NCBI RefSeq assembly: GCF_021556615.1
Contig: NZ_JAKGGD010000009.1
Coordinates: 1-61,652 of the forward strand
Origin: Paracoccus salsus
GTDB taxonomy: Bacteria; Pseudomonadota; Alphaproteobacteria; Rhodobacterales; Rhodobacteraceae
Reading direction: 5' to 3'
DNA length: 61,652 nt
Position 1 is the first letter of the stretch; every line of letters begins with the position of its first letter. A program made the translations under genes and the position numbers. The notes beneath the pieces are model-generated. The model worked only from the letters and a program-made list of their open reading frames with translations, made no database searches and was not told the DNA's origin. Below, piece by piece: positions 24,088 to 33,608 of the stretch.

Positions 24088-25029
24088 TCAATACACCTCG
24101 ATGTCGTTGATCAGGGTTGCGGTGCACATCCGGCCGACGACGCTGTCGCGCGCGGCCTGCCAGTCGAAGGTGGCTTGCACGCCCTGCGGCCCGGAAATCT
24201 CGATGCGCGGGCGCGGCAGGTAGACGGCGTGCACGGTGAAGGTGAAGCTCTCGCCCGAGGGCAGGACGTAGGCGAACTCCATCTCGCAGGCCTCGCCATT
24301 GATCGCCTGCGTCACCAGCGTCTGGTCGGCGAAGCGGACCTCGATCCGGCCCGTCAGCGCGGCGATGGACGGGTCCGCCCCGTCGATGCGCCCGTCCGAG
24401 CGGATCGTCTCGATCCGGTCGAGGTTGTTAGCATAAGTGATCTCGGCCGAGACCACGTTGCCGAGGGCGGTGCCGTTCCGGCTGATCGCCCCGTTGAAAT
24501 GGCCGAAGCGCTTCAGCTCCAGCGCGGCGGGTGTCCCGGCGCTGGTGGTCGTGCCCACCGTCTCGCCCTGCGCTACCAGCCGTGCGGTTGCGGTGAGCCG
24601 CCCCGAGCGCTGCATCTGCCAGGTGATCTGGTCGAGCACGCAGCCCGAGTACATCGCATAGCGGGGCACCTCCGGCATGCCCGTCTCGATCGACATGCTG
24701 GGCAGCGTCCAGGACCCCGACTGGAACTCGTGGCTGTACGGGGCCTCCGCGCCGATCGTCGTCGGTGTGCCGAAGGCCGCCTTCAGCCAGAAGCCGAATG
24801 CCTCGGCGTCGAGCGGCACCACGACATCGCCGTCCGCTGTCACCGCATCCTTGATCGGCGCCAGCGGATCGCGGCCGTAGCCGAGCAGCTCGGAGTTCAG
24901 CAGCGGTTGCTCGGCCCCCAGCGACGCGCTGGCGAAGGGCATGCGGGTGAAGCCGCTCGCGGGCGGCGTTCCATAGGTCGTCTCGAACGCAAGCGCCAAC
25001 AGCGCCCGCGCCCCCTGGGCTCGTGCCAT
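24088..25029 (-). CDS. Major tail tube protein
   Basis: The 313-residue protein has the N-terminus typical of siphovirus tail tubes of this group (ALAFETTYGTPPASGFTRMPF) and beta-rich central segments (FGHFNGAISRNGTALG, CEMEFAYVLPSGESF). Its position between tail terminator and chaperones fits. The truncated homologue at 1218-1388 shows the same N-terminus from another phage. Length is complete and the frame intact. Confidence 0.85.
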   Translation of the reverse strand: MARAQGARALLALAFETTYGTPPASGFTRMPFASASLGAEQPLLNSELLGYGRDPLAPIKDAVTADGDVVVPLDAEAFGFWLKAAFGTPTTIGAEAPYSHEFQSGSWTLPSMSIETGMPEVPRYAMYSGCVLDQITWQMQRSGRLTATARLVAQGETVGTTTSAGTPAALELKRFGHFNGAISRNGTALGNVVSAEITYANNLDRIETIRSDGRIDGADPSIAALTGRIEVRFADQTLVTQAINGEACEMEFAYVLPSGESFTFTVHAVYLPRPRIEISGPQGVQATFDWQAARDSVVGRMCTATLINDIEVY

Positions 25030-25053
25030 TGTGTTCTCCTCGGGTTGTCGGGA

Positions 25054-25473
25054 TCAGCCGAGCGGATCGGCCGTGGAATAGTGCAGCACCACCGGGATGA
25101 CGGCCGCCTTCAGGCTGGCCGCGCCCTCGATGGGCAGATCGACCGGCCGCGGCGCTTCCGCCTCGACCCAGTCGCAGAGCCCGCCCAGCGTGCGGTCGGC
25201 GGCGAGCGCCGTGCCGATGCTGGCGGTCAACGTGTCGAAGGCGGCGTCACGGTCGGTGGCCTGCACGACCGCCTCGATCTCAGCGCGGTGCTGGTAATGA
25301 TATCGCAGGGGCGACAACGTCACCTCCGGCTCCCCCGGCTCGCCGTCGCGCAGGATCAGCAGGCCCTCTGTGGGCACGCGCTCGGGCAGTACCTCACCGC
25401 GCAGGGCGGTCGCGGGCAGCGCCGAAAGCCGCGCGTGCAGCGCGGCGAGAATGGTTTCGCGGAGGGTCAGCAT
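25054..25473 (-). CDS. Tail terminator / completion-like protein
   Basis: The 139-residue product lies directly upstream of the tail tube gene and shares its full length with the outside copy at 748-1188 (DRTLGGLCD, LKAAVIPV). The tail terminator caps the tube and joins it to the head. The upstream neighbour on the same strand, DUF6441, is displaced by about 0.9 kb by the plus-strand cargo gene at 25614. The head-tail operon is therefore interrupted here. Confidence 0.78.
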   Translation of the reverse strand: MLTLRETILAALHARLSALPATALRGEVLPERVPTEGLLILRDGEPGEPEVTLSPLRYHYQHRAEIEAVVQATDRDAAFDTLTASIGTALAADRTLGGLCDWVEAEAPRPVDLPIEGAASLKAAVIPVVLHYSTADPLG

Positions 25474-25613
25474 TTCATTACTCTCTCGGGCAGCCAGCGC
25501 TGTTTAGGTCATCAAGCGACCGTGCAAAGACGATGATGCTCGACGAAGACGCTAGAAATCCCGCTGAGTTTGCCACACGTTGGCCTTGGCCCAGAGAGAC
25601 AGGAATTTCACAT

Positions 25614-26354
25614 ATGGCAACGAAGGCATTTCGAAGGTTTGAGCAACGAGTTGACTCATACGGAGCAGATTTGGAGCTGTGTGACCTTCTCGTTCGCTCG
25701 TTCATTAGCCGGCCAAATTCTGCCTCTAATCTTGCCATAGATCTTGGGACAGACGCCGCTCGTCATCCCTACCTTGCACGGCGAACAAACACGCTGGCAT
25801 CACGCCGGATCTGCGGCAACCATCTCAAGAGCACTCTGTATACGGCGTTCATAAAAGATCTTTACGAGGATTTTTCCGAGTATCTAGCGACGATCATGGC
25901 CAACGCAGCAATCAAGGGAGTCAATCCTGCTCGATTTGTCGGGAACATAAAATTGGACCTGCATGCGACCGACATTCTATCTGCTGGAAGCTGGGATGGG
26001 GCGGTCCGCACAATCTCTGATTCGATCTTCCGGAAACTTGAGAACGAAAGAAACACTAGGGACTTGATCAGAAAAGCTAGTGACCGGCTTGGCTTGAACG
26101 TCGATCAGGATATCCTCGATGCGGCAATGCCTTACTTGGACGCACGGCACATGTTGGTGCACCGAGATGGCAAGACTGATGAGCAATATCGAAACGACTA
26201 TCCCTTTGTTGTTTTGCGCGAGCAAAAGATCGTTGTAGACTTTGCATTCGTTTCTTCGGCCAAAGGCGCGATCTCAGGACTGGCAAGAGAGATTGATGAG
26301 AGACTCATCGCTGCTGATCTCGTCCGCCGCCAAGATCTGGACGGAAACAGATAG
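25614..26354 (+). CDS. HEPN-like protein, defence-type moron inside the late operon
   Basis: The 246-residue protein is on the strand opposite to all surrounding structural genes. ATG 25614 with AGGA eight bases upstream is preferred to the ATG at 25533. The helical protein has R178-x4-H183 in ARHMLVHRDG followed by a Tyr-rich region, the R-x4-6-H signature of HEPN ribonucleases. An upstream helical region includes LYEDFSEYLATIM. Base composition is strikingly AT-rich against its neighbours. HEPN proteins often act in abortive infection and toxin-antitoxin systems; here a lysogen-protecting role is inferred. No antitoxin gene is adjacent. Confidence 0.65.
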   Translation: MATKAFRRFEQRVDSYGADLELCDLLVRSFISRPNSASNLAIDLGTDAARHPYLARRTNTLASRRICGNHLKSTLYTAFIKDLYEDFSEYLATIMANAAIKGVNPARFVGNIKLDLHATDILSAGSWDGAVRTISDSIFRKLENERNTRDLIRKASDRLGLNVDQDILDAAMPYLDARHMLVHRDGKTDEQYRNDYPFVVLREQKIVVDFAFVSSAKGAISGLAREIDERLIAADLVRRQDLDGNR

Positions 26355-26405
26355 CGATAGTTCCAATTTTCTTCGCCTCACATGAACGACAGGCTTATGT
26401 CGGCG

Positions 26406-27035
26406 TCACATGGCTCGCTCCACCCAGTTCGCCACGATCAGCCCCGGCACGCTGTCCAATGCCCGGTCCGCGTCCCGCGCCAAATCCAACCGCTTCGGCA
26501 GCTTCACCTGTGGCACCAGCAGGAAGATCGGGGCGGTGACCTTGCCGCGCCCGGTCTTCGAGCGCGATACCACCGCTTGGCCCTTCGTGTTCAGCCGCCC
26601 CTCGGCCACCAGCAGGCTCGGTCCCGTGCGACGATAGACGAAGCGCAGCCGCAGGCCGCGTTGCCGCTCCCATTCGCCGGGCGTGATCCGGCCACCACGC
26701 AGGGACTTGCCGGCAGCAGGCAACGGGATCGCCAGCCAGAACCCGTTCTTCGAGCGGATCAGCGGGCCGGTGTCATGCGCGCCCACGATGACCGGAGCCT
26801 TGGACCAGACGAGCGCCGCCGCATCCAGGCTCTCACCCGACCTCGGGAAGTTCTGGCTCCGGATCGAATTGGCCAGCCGAGTACCGAGCCCCGCGCCGGT
26901 GATCTGCAGCCTCCACGCGGTCTTCAGCCCGGTCCCGGCCTCGCGCATGGCGGCCGTGACGGCGCGTTCGCCCGCCGCGACCTCGGCCGCCATCATCGCG
27001 ACGATGTCGGGATCGATGTCGAGCTTCAGTTTCAC
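26406..27035 (-). CDS. DUF6441 head-tail connection protein
   Basis: The 209-residue protein begins MKLKLDIDPDIVAMMAAEVA and includes LKTAWRLQITGAGLG, NGFWLAIPLPAAGKSLRG and FLLVPQVKLPKRLDL. These are hallmarks of the DUF6441 family of alphaproteobacterial prophages. By position it corresponds to the HK97 gp10-type neck or tail-completion protein. Its start overlaps the preceding gene by 4 bp. Confidence 0.85.
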   Translation of the reverse strand: MKLKLDIDPDIVAMMAAEVAAGERAVTAAMREAGTGLKTAWRLQITGAGLGTRLANSIRSQNFPRSGESLDAAALVWSKAPVIVGAHDTGPLIRSKNGFWLAIPLPAAGKSLRGGRITPGEWERQRGLRLRFVYRRTGPSLLVAEGRLNTKGQAVVSRSKTGRGKVTAPIFLLVPQVKLPKRLDLARDADRALDSVPGLIVANWVERAM

Positions 27036-27343
27036 GCGGGCCTCAGATCGACGGTCCAGACGAGCCGCTCGCGGTCGCGGACGGGCTCGCCCTGAATGAG
27101 GAAGGCATCGCCCTCGATCTCGATCCGATCGCCGGGGCGCGGGTTCGCCACCTCAGCCACACGCAGGTCGATGCGGGTGGTCTCGGACCAGAGCCGCGCG
27201 TCGCCGAAGTCGGAGACGGCATCCGCGCGCCGGGCGACGGCACGCACCAGCACGGGCGCGCCGCCGTCGGCGATGTAGACCGCGTCCCGACCGATGTTGG
27301 GATCCGCGAAGAGTGCGCCCACGGCGGCGGCGAAGGCGCTCAT
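27032..27343 (-). CDS. Head-tail joining protein
   Basis: The 103-residue product contains IGRDAVYIADGGAPVLVRAVARR and PRPGDRIEIEGDAFLIQGEP, typical of the small beta-rich head-tail joining proteins of lambda-like and Gifsy-2-like phages. It overlaps neighbours on both sides by 1-4 bp. It would form part of the head completion ring. Confidence 0.8.
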   Translation of the reverse strand: MSAFAAAVGALFADPNIGRDAVYIADGGAPVLVRAVARRADAVSDFGDARLWSETTRIDLRVAEVANPRPGDRIEIEGDAFLIQGEPVRDRERLVWTVDLRPA

Positions 27344-27678
27344 CAGAACGTCGCGTTCAGGCGCACCCGGCCGATGGTGTCGCCCGCGCCGCTCGGCACC
27401 GCCTCGACGGCCACGCCGATGAGAGTGTTGTCGGTCGCGACCGTCGTGCAGCGCTTGTTGGTGTCATCCCAATAGACCTTGGCGCCGACGGTCCAGGCCT
27501 GGGAGCCGACCTTGGTGATGTCGAACACGCCGACGAGCGCGGTCTCGACGGGTTCGCCGAGGGCGGCGGCGGCCGCGGCGATGCCGAAGATGGAGCCGAC
27601 GAGCAAGCCATCGCCGGAGGCGACAGCATAGGGCGCGGTCAGAGTGATGGTGTTGCCGGGCTGGACGTAGGTTTTCAT
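27343..27678 (-). CDS. DUF2190 capsid decoration/cement protein
   Basis: The 111-residue protein begins MKTYVQPGNTITLTAPYAVA and has GVFDITKVGSQAWTVGAKVYW, characteristic of the DUF2190 family. Family members near capsid genes act as trimeric capsid-stabilising spikes. It directly follows the capsid gene after a terminator-like hairpin. Confidence 0.85.
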   Translation of the reverse strand: MKTYVQPGNTITLTAPYAVASGDGLLVGSIFGIAAAAAALGEPVETALVGVFDITKVGSQAWTVGAKVYWDDTNKRCTTVATDNTLIGVAVEAVPSGAGDTIGRVRLNATF

Positions 27679-27696
27679 GGGGGTGATCCTCGTGGA

Positions 27697-27728
27697 AAGA
27701 CGAAGGGCGGCCCGATTGGACCGCCCGT
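27697..27728 (-). terminator. Terminator or attenuator after the capsid gene
   Basis: On the minus strand GGGCGGTCC / GGGCCGCCC forms a strong stem followed by TTCGTCTTT. It lies in the 75-bp gap between the protease-capsid gene and DUF2190. It would raise capsid transcript levels relative to later genes. Confidence 0.6.
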
Positions 27729-27753
27729 GTGTCAGTGTTCAGGATGGTGCGGG

Positions 27754-29808
27754 TTACGCGCCCGGGTTCTTGTAGAGGCCGCGCCAGTCGATGGCCTTGG
27801 CGCCGAAGTCGAGGCGGCACTTGATCTCGACGCCATCGACGTCGAAGCCGTTGCGCGTCTCGATGTAGGCGCCCTGCTGGCCCTCCAGATAGGCGTACTC
27901 GATGGTGTCGATCTGGTTCGGGCTGGCCGCCAGATACCACGCGGTTTCGCTCGCGGCGTCGAGGCGCGGCTCGCTGATCGGCGCGAGCGTGCGGATCGAC
28001 TGCGGCACCACGCTGGACGTCGCGGCGGGCACGAGGTTCTGGGCGACCAGCTGCTCGGCCTTCAGTTCCAGCGAGGCGGGCACGATCAGGAAGGCTGGGC
28101 GGACGTTCAGCACCGTCTTCTTGTCGAGACCCGTCTGCTTGGCCATCGCCGCCCGCGCCGCGCCCACCGCATCGACCGCCAGCGCCGCGCCGGTGCCCGC
28201 GAGGTTCTTGTGCGTGGTGTGGAACAGCGCGTTGCCGTCGGCCATCGCCGGGTTGGCGGTGATGATCCCCCAGACCACGTCCGACTCCAGCTGGGCGATG
28301 GAGTTGCCGTACATCGCCGGGATGCGCGTGAAGGCGTCGAGATCGTCGTTGATCAGCGTCTGGCGGGTGATCGCGACCACCCGGCCATAGGTCTTGACCT
28401 TGTAGCTCTCCTTGCTCTCACCCAGCGTGCCGCGCTTGAACTCGCCGCTCTCACCGACCTCCAGAAGCTGCGGCGCTTCGCCGAGCTGGACCCGGTGCAT
28501 GGCCTTGAAGTCGGTGGCGAGCACCTGGCGGCAGAACAGCATGAACGTGCGGGGATAGGCCTCGTAGGCCTGCCGCAGGGTCTTGTTGGTGACCGCCGAG
28601 AGGATTTCGGGGAAGTCCGAGGTGGAATGCAGCGCGCGCGTCGCCACCTCGTCGCGCGACAGGCCGCGGGTGTTCACCCCGGCATTGCCGAGGCTTTCGC
28701 GGGCGAGTTCCAGCAGCGTCATGCCGCGGTACTGGCGGGCGGCATCCTCCAGCTGGAAGAGCGTCGGGCTGTAGCGGTGCAGAAGCGCGTTCGCCACGGC
28801 GTCGCGGCGGGTGATACGCTCGTCCCGGCCGCTGAGGGGGACGGAGACATGCGGGAAAGTCCGGGTCTCGTCCGACTTCGCCGCGACCTGATCGAGGATC
28901 AAGCGGCGGGATTCGTCGACGCTGACGCCGCGCTTGACCAGATCCTCGGCGAAGCCGCGCTCGAGGTTCAGCCGCCCGGCCAGATCGTAGATGGTGGAGA
29001 CGCGGTCGCGCTCGGCCTCGCGAGCGCGGGTGGCGACCGCCTCGGTGTCGGGCGCAGGGATTGCCTGCGTCTTCGGCTGGGTGCGGGTTTCCACTGCGGC
29101 GACCTTCGGGTCGGGATCAGCCGGTTTCGGCTCGGTCATGGGGGTGTCCTCGGTTTCGACCGGCTCGGTCGGCTGGGTGGTGGCGGGGGTTGCGGCGTCG
29201 CGCGCCGGGGTCTGGGTCTTGTCCGTCATCGGGGATGCTCCTTGCAGTGTGGGGGCGTCCCAGCGGTGAAGGACGCAGTCGTGAAGGGGATGCTGGGCGC
29301 GGAAACCGGCGGCGGGATCGGCGCCGACCGCGACGGCAGAGACCTCGAACGGTGTCCAGTCCACCGCCCGCCAGAGTTCGCGCGCCGCCTCGGGCTTCGA
29401 GACCTCGAAGCGGTGGACCTGATAGCCGATGGAGACCGCGCGGATGTGCCCGGCCTGAATGTCGCGCCAGATCGGCTCGACATCGGCACGCTCGCTGATC
29501 CGCACCAGCGCGATGCCCCGGCCGTTCTCGATCCGCGCCGAGCCCGGCACGACCGAACCGATCACCGCATCGAGCGTGTCGAGCTCATGCACCTTCAGGA
29601 AGGGCGCGCCCGCGTTCAGCCGGTCGAGCCGGACATGGGCGGGATCGAGGCTCAGTTCCTCGTCATAGGGCTCGCCGAAGAAGGTCGCGCGGCGCACGCG
29701 GGCCCCGGCCGACCAGACCACCTCGACGGTGCGGCTGTCGGCATCGGCCGTGTTCGGCGCAAGCTCCGCCGACCGGCGCATGGCCGGCAGTTCGATCATC
29801 GTGTCCAT
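27754..29808 (-). CDS. Prohead protease / major capsid protein fusion
   Basis: The 684-residue protein fuses two head proteins. Residues 1-150 are an HK97-type prohead protease with H74 (LKVHELDT) and Ser126 (RAVSIGYQ). A Pro/Thr-rich linker (about 205-260) leads to a scaffold-like helix (REAERDRVSTIYDLAGRLN). The HK97-fold capsid region follows, with FKRGTLGESKESYKVKTYG and AMADGNALFHTTHKNLAG. This natural fusion is known in Mu-like and alphaproteobacterial phages and would be cleaved during maturation. ATG 29808 was chosen because the upstream extension is low-complexity and overlaps the portal gene. Confidence 0.9.
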   Translation of the reverse strand: MDTMIELPAMRRSAELAPNTADADSRTVEVVWSAGARVRRATFFGEPYDEELSLDPAHVRLDRLNAGAPFLKVHELDTLDAVIGSVVPGSARIENGRGIALVRISERADVEPIWRDIQAGHIRAVSIGYQVHRFEVSKPEAARELWRAVDWTPFEVSAVAVGADPAAGFRAQHPLHDCVLHRWDAPTLQGASPMTDKTQTPARDAATPATTQPTEPVETEDTPMTEPKPADPDPKVAAVETRTQPKTQAIPAPDTEAVATRAREAERDRVSTIYDLAGRLNLERGFAEDLVKRGVSVDESRRLILDQVAAKSDETRTFPHVSVPLSGRDERITRRDAVANALLHRYSPTLFQLEDAARQYRGMTLLELARESLGNAGVNTRGLSRDEVATRALHSTSDFPEILSAVTNKTLRQAYEAYPRTFMLFCRQVLATDFKAMHRVQLGEAPQLLEVGESGEFKRGTLGESKESYKVKTYGRVVAITRQTLINDDLDAFTRIPAMYGNSIAQLESDVVWGIITANPAMADGNALFHTTHKNLAGTGAALAVDAVGAARAAMAKQTGLDKKTVLNVRPAFLIVPASLELKAEQLVAQNLVPAATSSVVPQSIRTLAPISEPRLDAASETAWYLAASPNQIDTIEYAYLEGQQGAYIETRNGFDVDGVEIKCRLDFGAKAIDWRGLYKNPGA

Positions 29809-29818
29809 GGGGTCAGTC

Positions 29819-31390
29819 CTATTGGTCGACGTCGGCCTGCGCCGGGTCGGTTTCATCCGCTTCGGCGGAGGGATCGTCGTCGGCCGGTTCGTCGTCGGCC
29901 GGATCCGTCGCCGGGTCGCTGGCCCCGTCTTTGGATTGTGCGCTGCCGGTCTTGGTGACGCGGCGCGGATCGCTGTCGAGCACAAGGCCGAGCGCGTCGA
30001 GCTTGGCGTTGGTCGCGGCGATCTCGGCCAGCACCGCGTCGGGGTTGCGGCCCTGCTTCGCGATCACCTCGGCCAGCGTCATGGTGCCCGAGCGGATCGA
30101 CAGCAGGTTCGCCATCGCATCCTTCTGCGGGTCGACCGCCTCGAACTTCGGCGGCGACCATTCGACCGGCACGATCGGCGATGGGATCAGCCCCGCCGCC
30201 CACGCCGCTTCCGTAAACCAGCGCCAGACCGGAGCGCAGAACATCGGGATGAACAGCTGCCACTGCACGGCGTCGATCTGGCGGCGGAACTCGACCAGCC
30301 CCGCCCGGATCGAGGAATAATTCACCTGGGTGAGGTCACCGGTCAGCAGCTCGTAGGGCACCCGGAACCCGGCCGATATCGTGTGCAGGCTCGCCCGCTT
30401 GTATTCGCCGTAGCCGCCGGTGGCCGACGGCTGGTTGAAGCGGATGTCCTTGCCGCCGCGGGCATAGGCGATCAGCCCCGGCTCGAACTGCTCGACCCGG
30501 TTGCCGTCGGCATCGACCACGGATGGCGCGATGCCCTGCTGTGCCTCGTCATCGCCGAAGACGATGGCGGTGACGCAGGCCTCGGTCTTCTTGCGGACCA
30601 GCTCGGCGACCTCGTAGTCGTCGAGATCGCGCAAGGAGCGGATCACCGGCGCGCCCCATGGCACGCCGCGCGCCTGCGTGCGCTGCTTCTCGTAGACATG
30701 AGCGATATCGGTCGCGGGCACCGGGCGGCTCTGCAGACCGTTCTGCAAGGCGCCATAGGCGTCGCCCGGGTGCTCGGCATGGAGCCAATAGGCCCGGCGC
30801 TTGCCGACCGGGTCGAACTCGATCCCCTGGACCAGCCGCCCCGCGCCGATGGCGCCGGATTTCGTGGCGTCGAGGAAGTCGGCCTCCAGCACCTGCAGTT
30901 GCAGCGGCACCGGCAGACCGTCGCTGGCGCGACGCAGACGGCGGCGCACCAGCACCTCGCCCGCCTCGACCAGCTCGCGGCAGATCAGCGTCTGCAGGCC
31001 GTAGAAGTCGAGCTGGCCGTCGGCATCGCAGTCCGCCGTCCAGCGCTCGAACAGCGCATCGACCTTGCGGTCCAGCGTGTCGTCACCGCTGGCGGCGCGC
31101 GGCATGATGCCCGCGCCGATGATGTTGTTGACCAGCACCGCCACGGCCTTGGCCGCATGCGGGTTGTTGCGCACCAGATCGCGCATGCGGTCGCGCAAAA
31201 GCGCCCCGGCGACGCCGATCTCGGTGTCGGCCGAGGATCCGGGCGCGCGCCAGCCCTCGGTGCGCCGTCCGCGTGCGGCGCCATCGTAACCGCGCGTCAG
31301 CGTCTCGAAGGCCTGACGCGCCATCACGCGGCCGGCGGCCATACGCGGCGCCACCGTGGCGATGGCATGATCGAACCAGGTCGCCGACAT
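29819..31390 (-). CDS. Lambda-type portal protein
   Basis: The 523-residue protein matches the lambda portal family: GAARGRRTEGWRAPG, RDLVRNNPHAAKAVAVLVNN, AGEVLVRRRLRR, GVPWGAPVIRSL and SSIRAGLVEFRRQIDAVQ. The dodecameric portal is the DNA gate and the terminase docking site. The acidic C-terminus (ADDEPADDDPSAEADE) is normal. The start overlaps the stop of the small gpW gene (TGATG). Confidence 0.93.
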   Translation of the reverse strand: MSATWFDHAIATVAPRMAAGRVMARQAFETLTRGYDGAARGRRTEGWRAPGSSADTEIGVAGALLRDRMRDLVRNNPHAAKAVAVLVNNIIGAGIMPRAASGDDTLDRKVDALFERWTADCDADGQLDFYGLQTLICRELVEAGEVLVRRRLRRASDGLPVPLQLQVLEADFLDATKSGAIGAGRLVQGIEFDPVGKRRAYWLHAEHPGDAYGALQNGLQSRPVPATDIAHVYEKQRTQARGVPWGAPVIRSLRDLDDYEVAELVRKKTEACVTAIVFGDDEAQQGIAPSVVDADGNRVEQFEPGLIAYARGGKDIRFNQPSATGGYGEYKRASLHTISAGFRVPYELLTGDLTQVNYSSIRAGLVEFRRQIDAVQWQLFIPMFCAPVWRWFTEAAWAAGLIPSPIVPVEWSPPKFEAVDPQKDAMANLLSIRSGTMTLAEVIAKQGRNPDAVLAEIAATNAKLDALGLVLDSDPRRVTKTGSAQSKDGASDPATDPADDEPADDDPSAEADETDPAQADVDQ

Positions 31391-31599
31391 CAGCGATCTC
31401 CGCGCGAGAAGCCCGCGAGCCCGGCCACCGGCAGCGGACGTGTGGTGCCCGCGATGGCGCGCTCGATGGTGCGGATCCGCGCGAGCAAATCCTCGGCCGA
31501 GCCGTAATCCACGGACTTGCCGTCATAGCTGACGCGGGTCGTGCCGCTGGCATAGGCCCGGCGCAGTGCCGAGAGCTCGGTTTCCGTCCAGTCGGTCAT
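31390..31599 (-). CDS. gpW-like head-tail joining protein
   Basis: The small product begins MTDWTETELSALRRAYASGT and contains VSYDGKSVDYGSAEDLLARI, matching the gpW family that joins terminase, portal and head completion in lambda-like gene order. ATG 31611 is an alternative start, but its Shine-Dalgarno sequence is only one base away, so 31599 is preferred. It is about 69 residues and lies tightly between the large terminase and portal genes. Confidence 0.85.
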   Translation of the reverse strand: MTDWTETELSALRRAYASGTTRVSYDGKSVDYGSAEDLLARIRTIERAIAGTTRPLPVAGLAGFSRGDR

Positions 31600-31601
31600 G
31601 T

Positions 31602-33608
31602 TCAGAACCATCCCTCCCGCCGCCCGAGCCAGTCGGAGCGGCGCTTGCCCTGCGGGGCCTGTCCCGGCCGGTTGATCTGCCCGGCGGGATCGGTGTCGGT
31701 GGGCGCCGCCCCAAGCTGATCCTCGAGGTCGCGCCATTTCTCGTCGGGCCAGCGATCCGCACCCGCGATCCAGGCGGCGGCGCGGGCATAGACCCGGCAA
31801 TCCAGCGCTTCGTTCCGCTCGCGCAGCTTCTGCCATTCCAGCCGGGCGAAGCCACGTTTCGTGCGCACCGTCACCAGCTGTTCAGCCACGAACTGCTTCA
31901 GCCATTCGTTCTCGACCCAGTGCGGCAGATGCACCGAGCCGGGCGGGAACGCGGCCCCGTCGGCCATCTCCTCATCGGTCGGGCGCGCCAGCCGCAGGAA
32001 GCGGTAGGTCTCGGCCTTGAAGGTCGAGACCGCCACGGTCCAGAGCCGGGCCCCGCGCCGCAGGCGTTTGCCGCCCTCGGTCGCGTCGACGAAGGTCGGC
32101 CCCGACACCGGGCTCGAGCGGTTGAACCCCTCGACGCCCTTCACCGGCGACACCTGTGCGAACCCCTGCGCTCGCGACCAGGAATAGACCGCCGGGGCCT
32201 CGTAGCCGGTGTCGATGGCCAGCCGCGCGATCCGCAGATGCGCGCCGCGCTCGTGCGGCCAGCTTTTGTCCAGCAGCGCGGTCAGCTCCGACCACGCGTC
32301 GTGCCGGTCGGGGCCGCCCTCGATGACCACGTGATCGACGAGCCAGCTTTCCAGTCCGCGCCCCCAGGCCCAGACGTCGACCTCGATCCGGTCCTTCTGC
32401 ACGTCGGCGCCGGCGGTCAGGAACAGCCCGCCCGCTGGCACCGTGCCGGATGTCCAGCGCTCGCGGCGGTCGTAGAGCCGCTGCCAGTCGGGGGCTTCCC
32501 CGGTCTCGACCCAGGTCTCGCCGAGGATCGTGTTGCGGAACGCCTTGATCGCCTCGTCCGAGCCTTGTGCCGCGTCCCATGCCCGCACGATCCGCTCCCA
32601 GCTCAGCCAGCCGATCGGCGAATAGAGCGCCGAGAGGTGATACCCGACCGTGGTCGGATCGGCGGCCGTCGCGGTCGCCCGCCATTCGCCCCCCTCCAGC
32701 ATCGCCGTCTTGTGGTGCTCCGCGATCGGCCTCTCGCAGCCCTCGCAGTGATACTCCGCCGTCTCCGGACGGCCCTTCTGCCAGCGCAGCCGGTCGAACT
32801 TGAGCCATTGCGCATGGCCACAGTGCGGGCACGGCACGAAGAACCGACGCTGGTCGCTGGCCTCGTACTCGCGCTCGATGCGCGACAGCCCCCGGATCGT
32901 GGGCGTCGAGACCAGCAGCACCTTGCGCCGGTGGGCGAAGGTCAGCGACCGCGCCTCGGCCAACGTGACCGGGTCGCCTTCCTCGTCGGCCGAGGCCGGA
33001 TAGGCGTCGACCTCGTCGAGAAAGATGTATCGCGCCGGGGTGGACCGAAGCCCGACCGCCGAGTTGGCCCCCGTCATGATCAGGATGCCGCCTGCGAATT
33101 CCTTGGACAGCATGGTGTTGCCCGCGTCGCGCGAGCGCGCCGGTTTCACCCGCTCCCGCAGCTCCGGGCTTTCGTCGATCAGCGGGTCGATCCGTTGGCG
33201 CGAGTTTCGCTTGGCCAGCTCCACGGTCGGCTGGACCGCCAGCATCGGCCCCGGCGCCTGGTGGATCGCGAACCCGATCCAGTTGTTGCCCGCCTCGGTC
33301 GCGCCGACCTGCGCCGCCTTCATGAACACGATCCGCTGGGTTGGATCGCCCGGCGACAGCCGGTCCATGATCTCGCGCATGTAGGGCGTGCGCACCGTGC
33401 GATACCGCCCCGGTTCGGCCGAGGCGCGGCCCGAGAGCATCCGATGCCGGTCCGCCCACTCCGAGACGGTCAGGTCCGGGTCGGGCCGCAGCCCGTTGCC
33501 CCAGGCGCGCAGGATCTCGCCCGCGCCGTCGAAGTCCGTCAGGCCATCGCCGATTTCACCGGAAGTCGGGCCGGACCTCGGCGAGTTCGTCGAGGTGGGC
33601 GCGTACAT
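31602..33608 (-). CDS. terL: Terminase large subunit (lambda gpA family)
   Basis: The 668-residue motor protein has the ATPase region with Walker A-like KAAQVGATEA (about 97-106) and Walker B YIFLDEV (194-200). A zinc-binding region (CPHCGH, CEGCE) and a nuclease half with FLTAGADVQKDRIEVD follow. It packages DNA through the portal. The N-terminus is uncertain. ATG 33608 overlaps the small-subunit gene by 53 bp, while family similarity starts around LTDFDGAGEILRAW (33542), where only a CTG is available. Confidence 0.92.
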   Translation of the reverse strand: MYAPTSTNSPRSGPTSGEIGDGLTDFDGAGEILRAWGNGLRPDPDLTVSEWADRHRMLSGRASAEPGRYRTVRTPYMREIMDRLSPGDPTQRIVFMKAAQVGATEAGNNWIGFAIHQAPGPMLAVQPTVELAKRNSRQRIDPLIDESPELRERVKPARSRDAGNTMLSKEFAGGILIMTGANSAVGLRSTPARYIFLDEVDAYPASADEEGDPVTLAEARSLTFAHRRKVLLVSTPTIRGLSRIEREYEASDQRRFFVPCPHCGHAQWLKFDRLRWQKGRPETAEYHCEGCERPIAEHHKTAMLEGGEWRATATAADPTTVGYHLSALYSPIGWLSWERIVRAWDAAQGSDEAIKAFRNTILGETWVETGEAPDWQRLYDRRERWTSGTVPAGGLFLTAGADVQKDRIEVDVWAWGRGLESWLVDHVVIEGGPDRHDAWSELTALLDKSWPHERGAHLRIARLAIDTGYEAPAVYSWSRAQGFAQVSPVKGVEGFNRSSPVSGPTFVDATEGGKRLRRGARLWTVAVSTFKAETYRFLRLARPTDEEMADGAAFPPGSVHLPHWVENEWLKQFVAEQLVTVRTKRGFARLEWQKLRERNEALDCRVYARAAAWIAGADRWPDEKWRDLEDQLGAAPTDTDPAGQINRPGQAPQGKRRSDWLGRREGWF

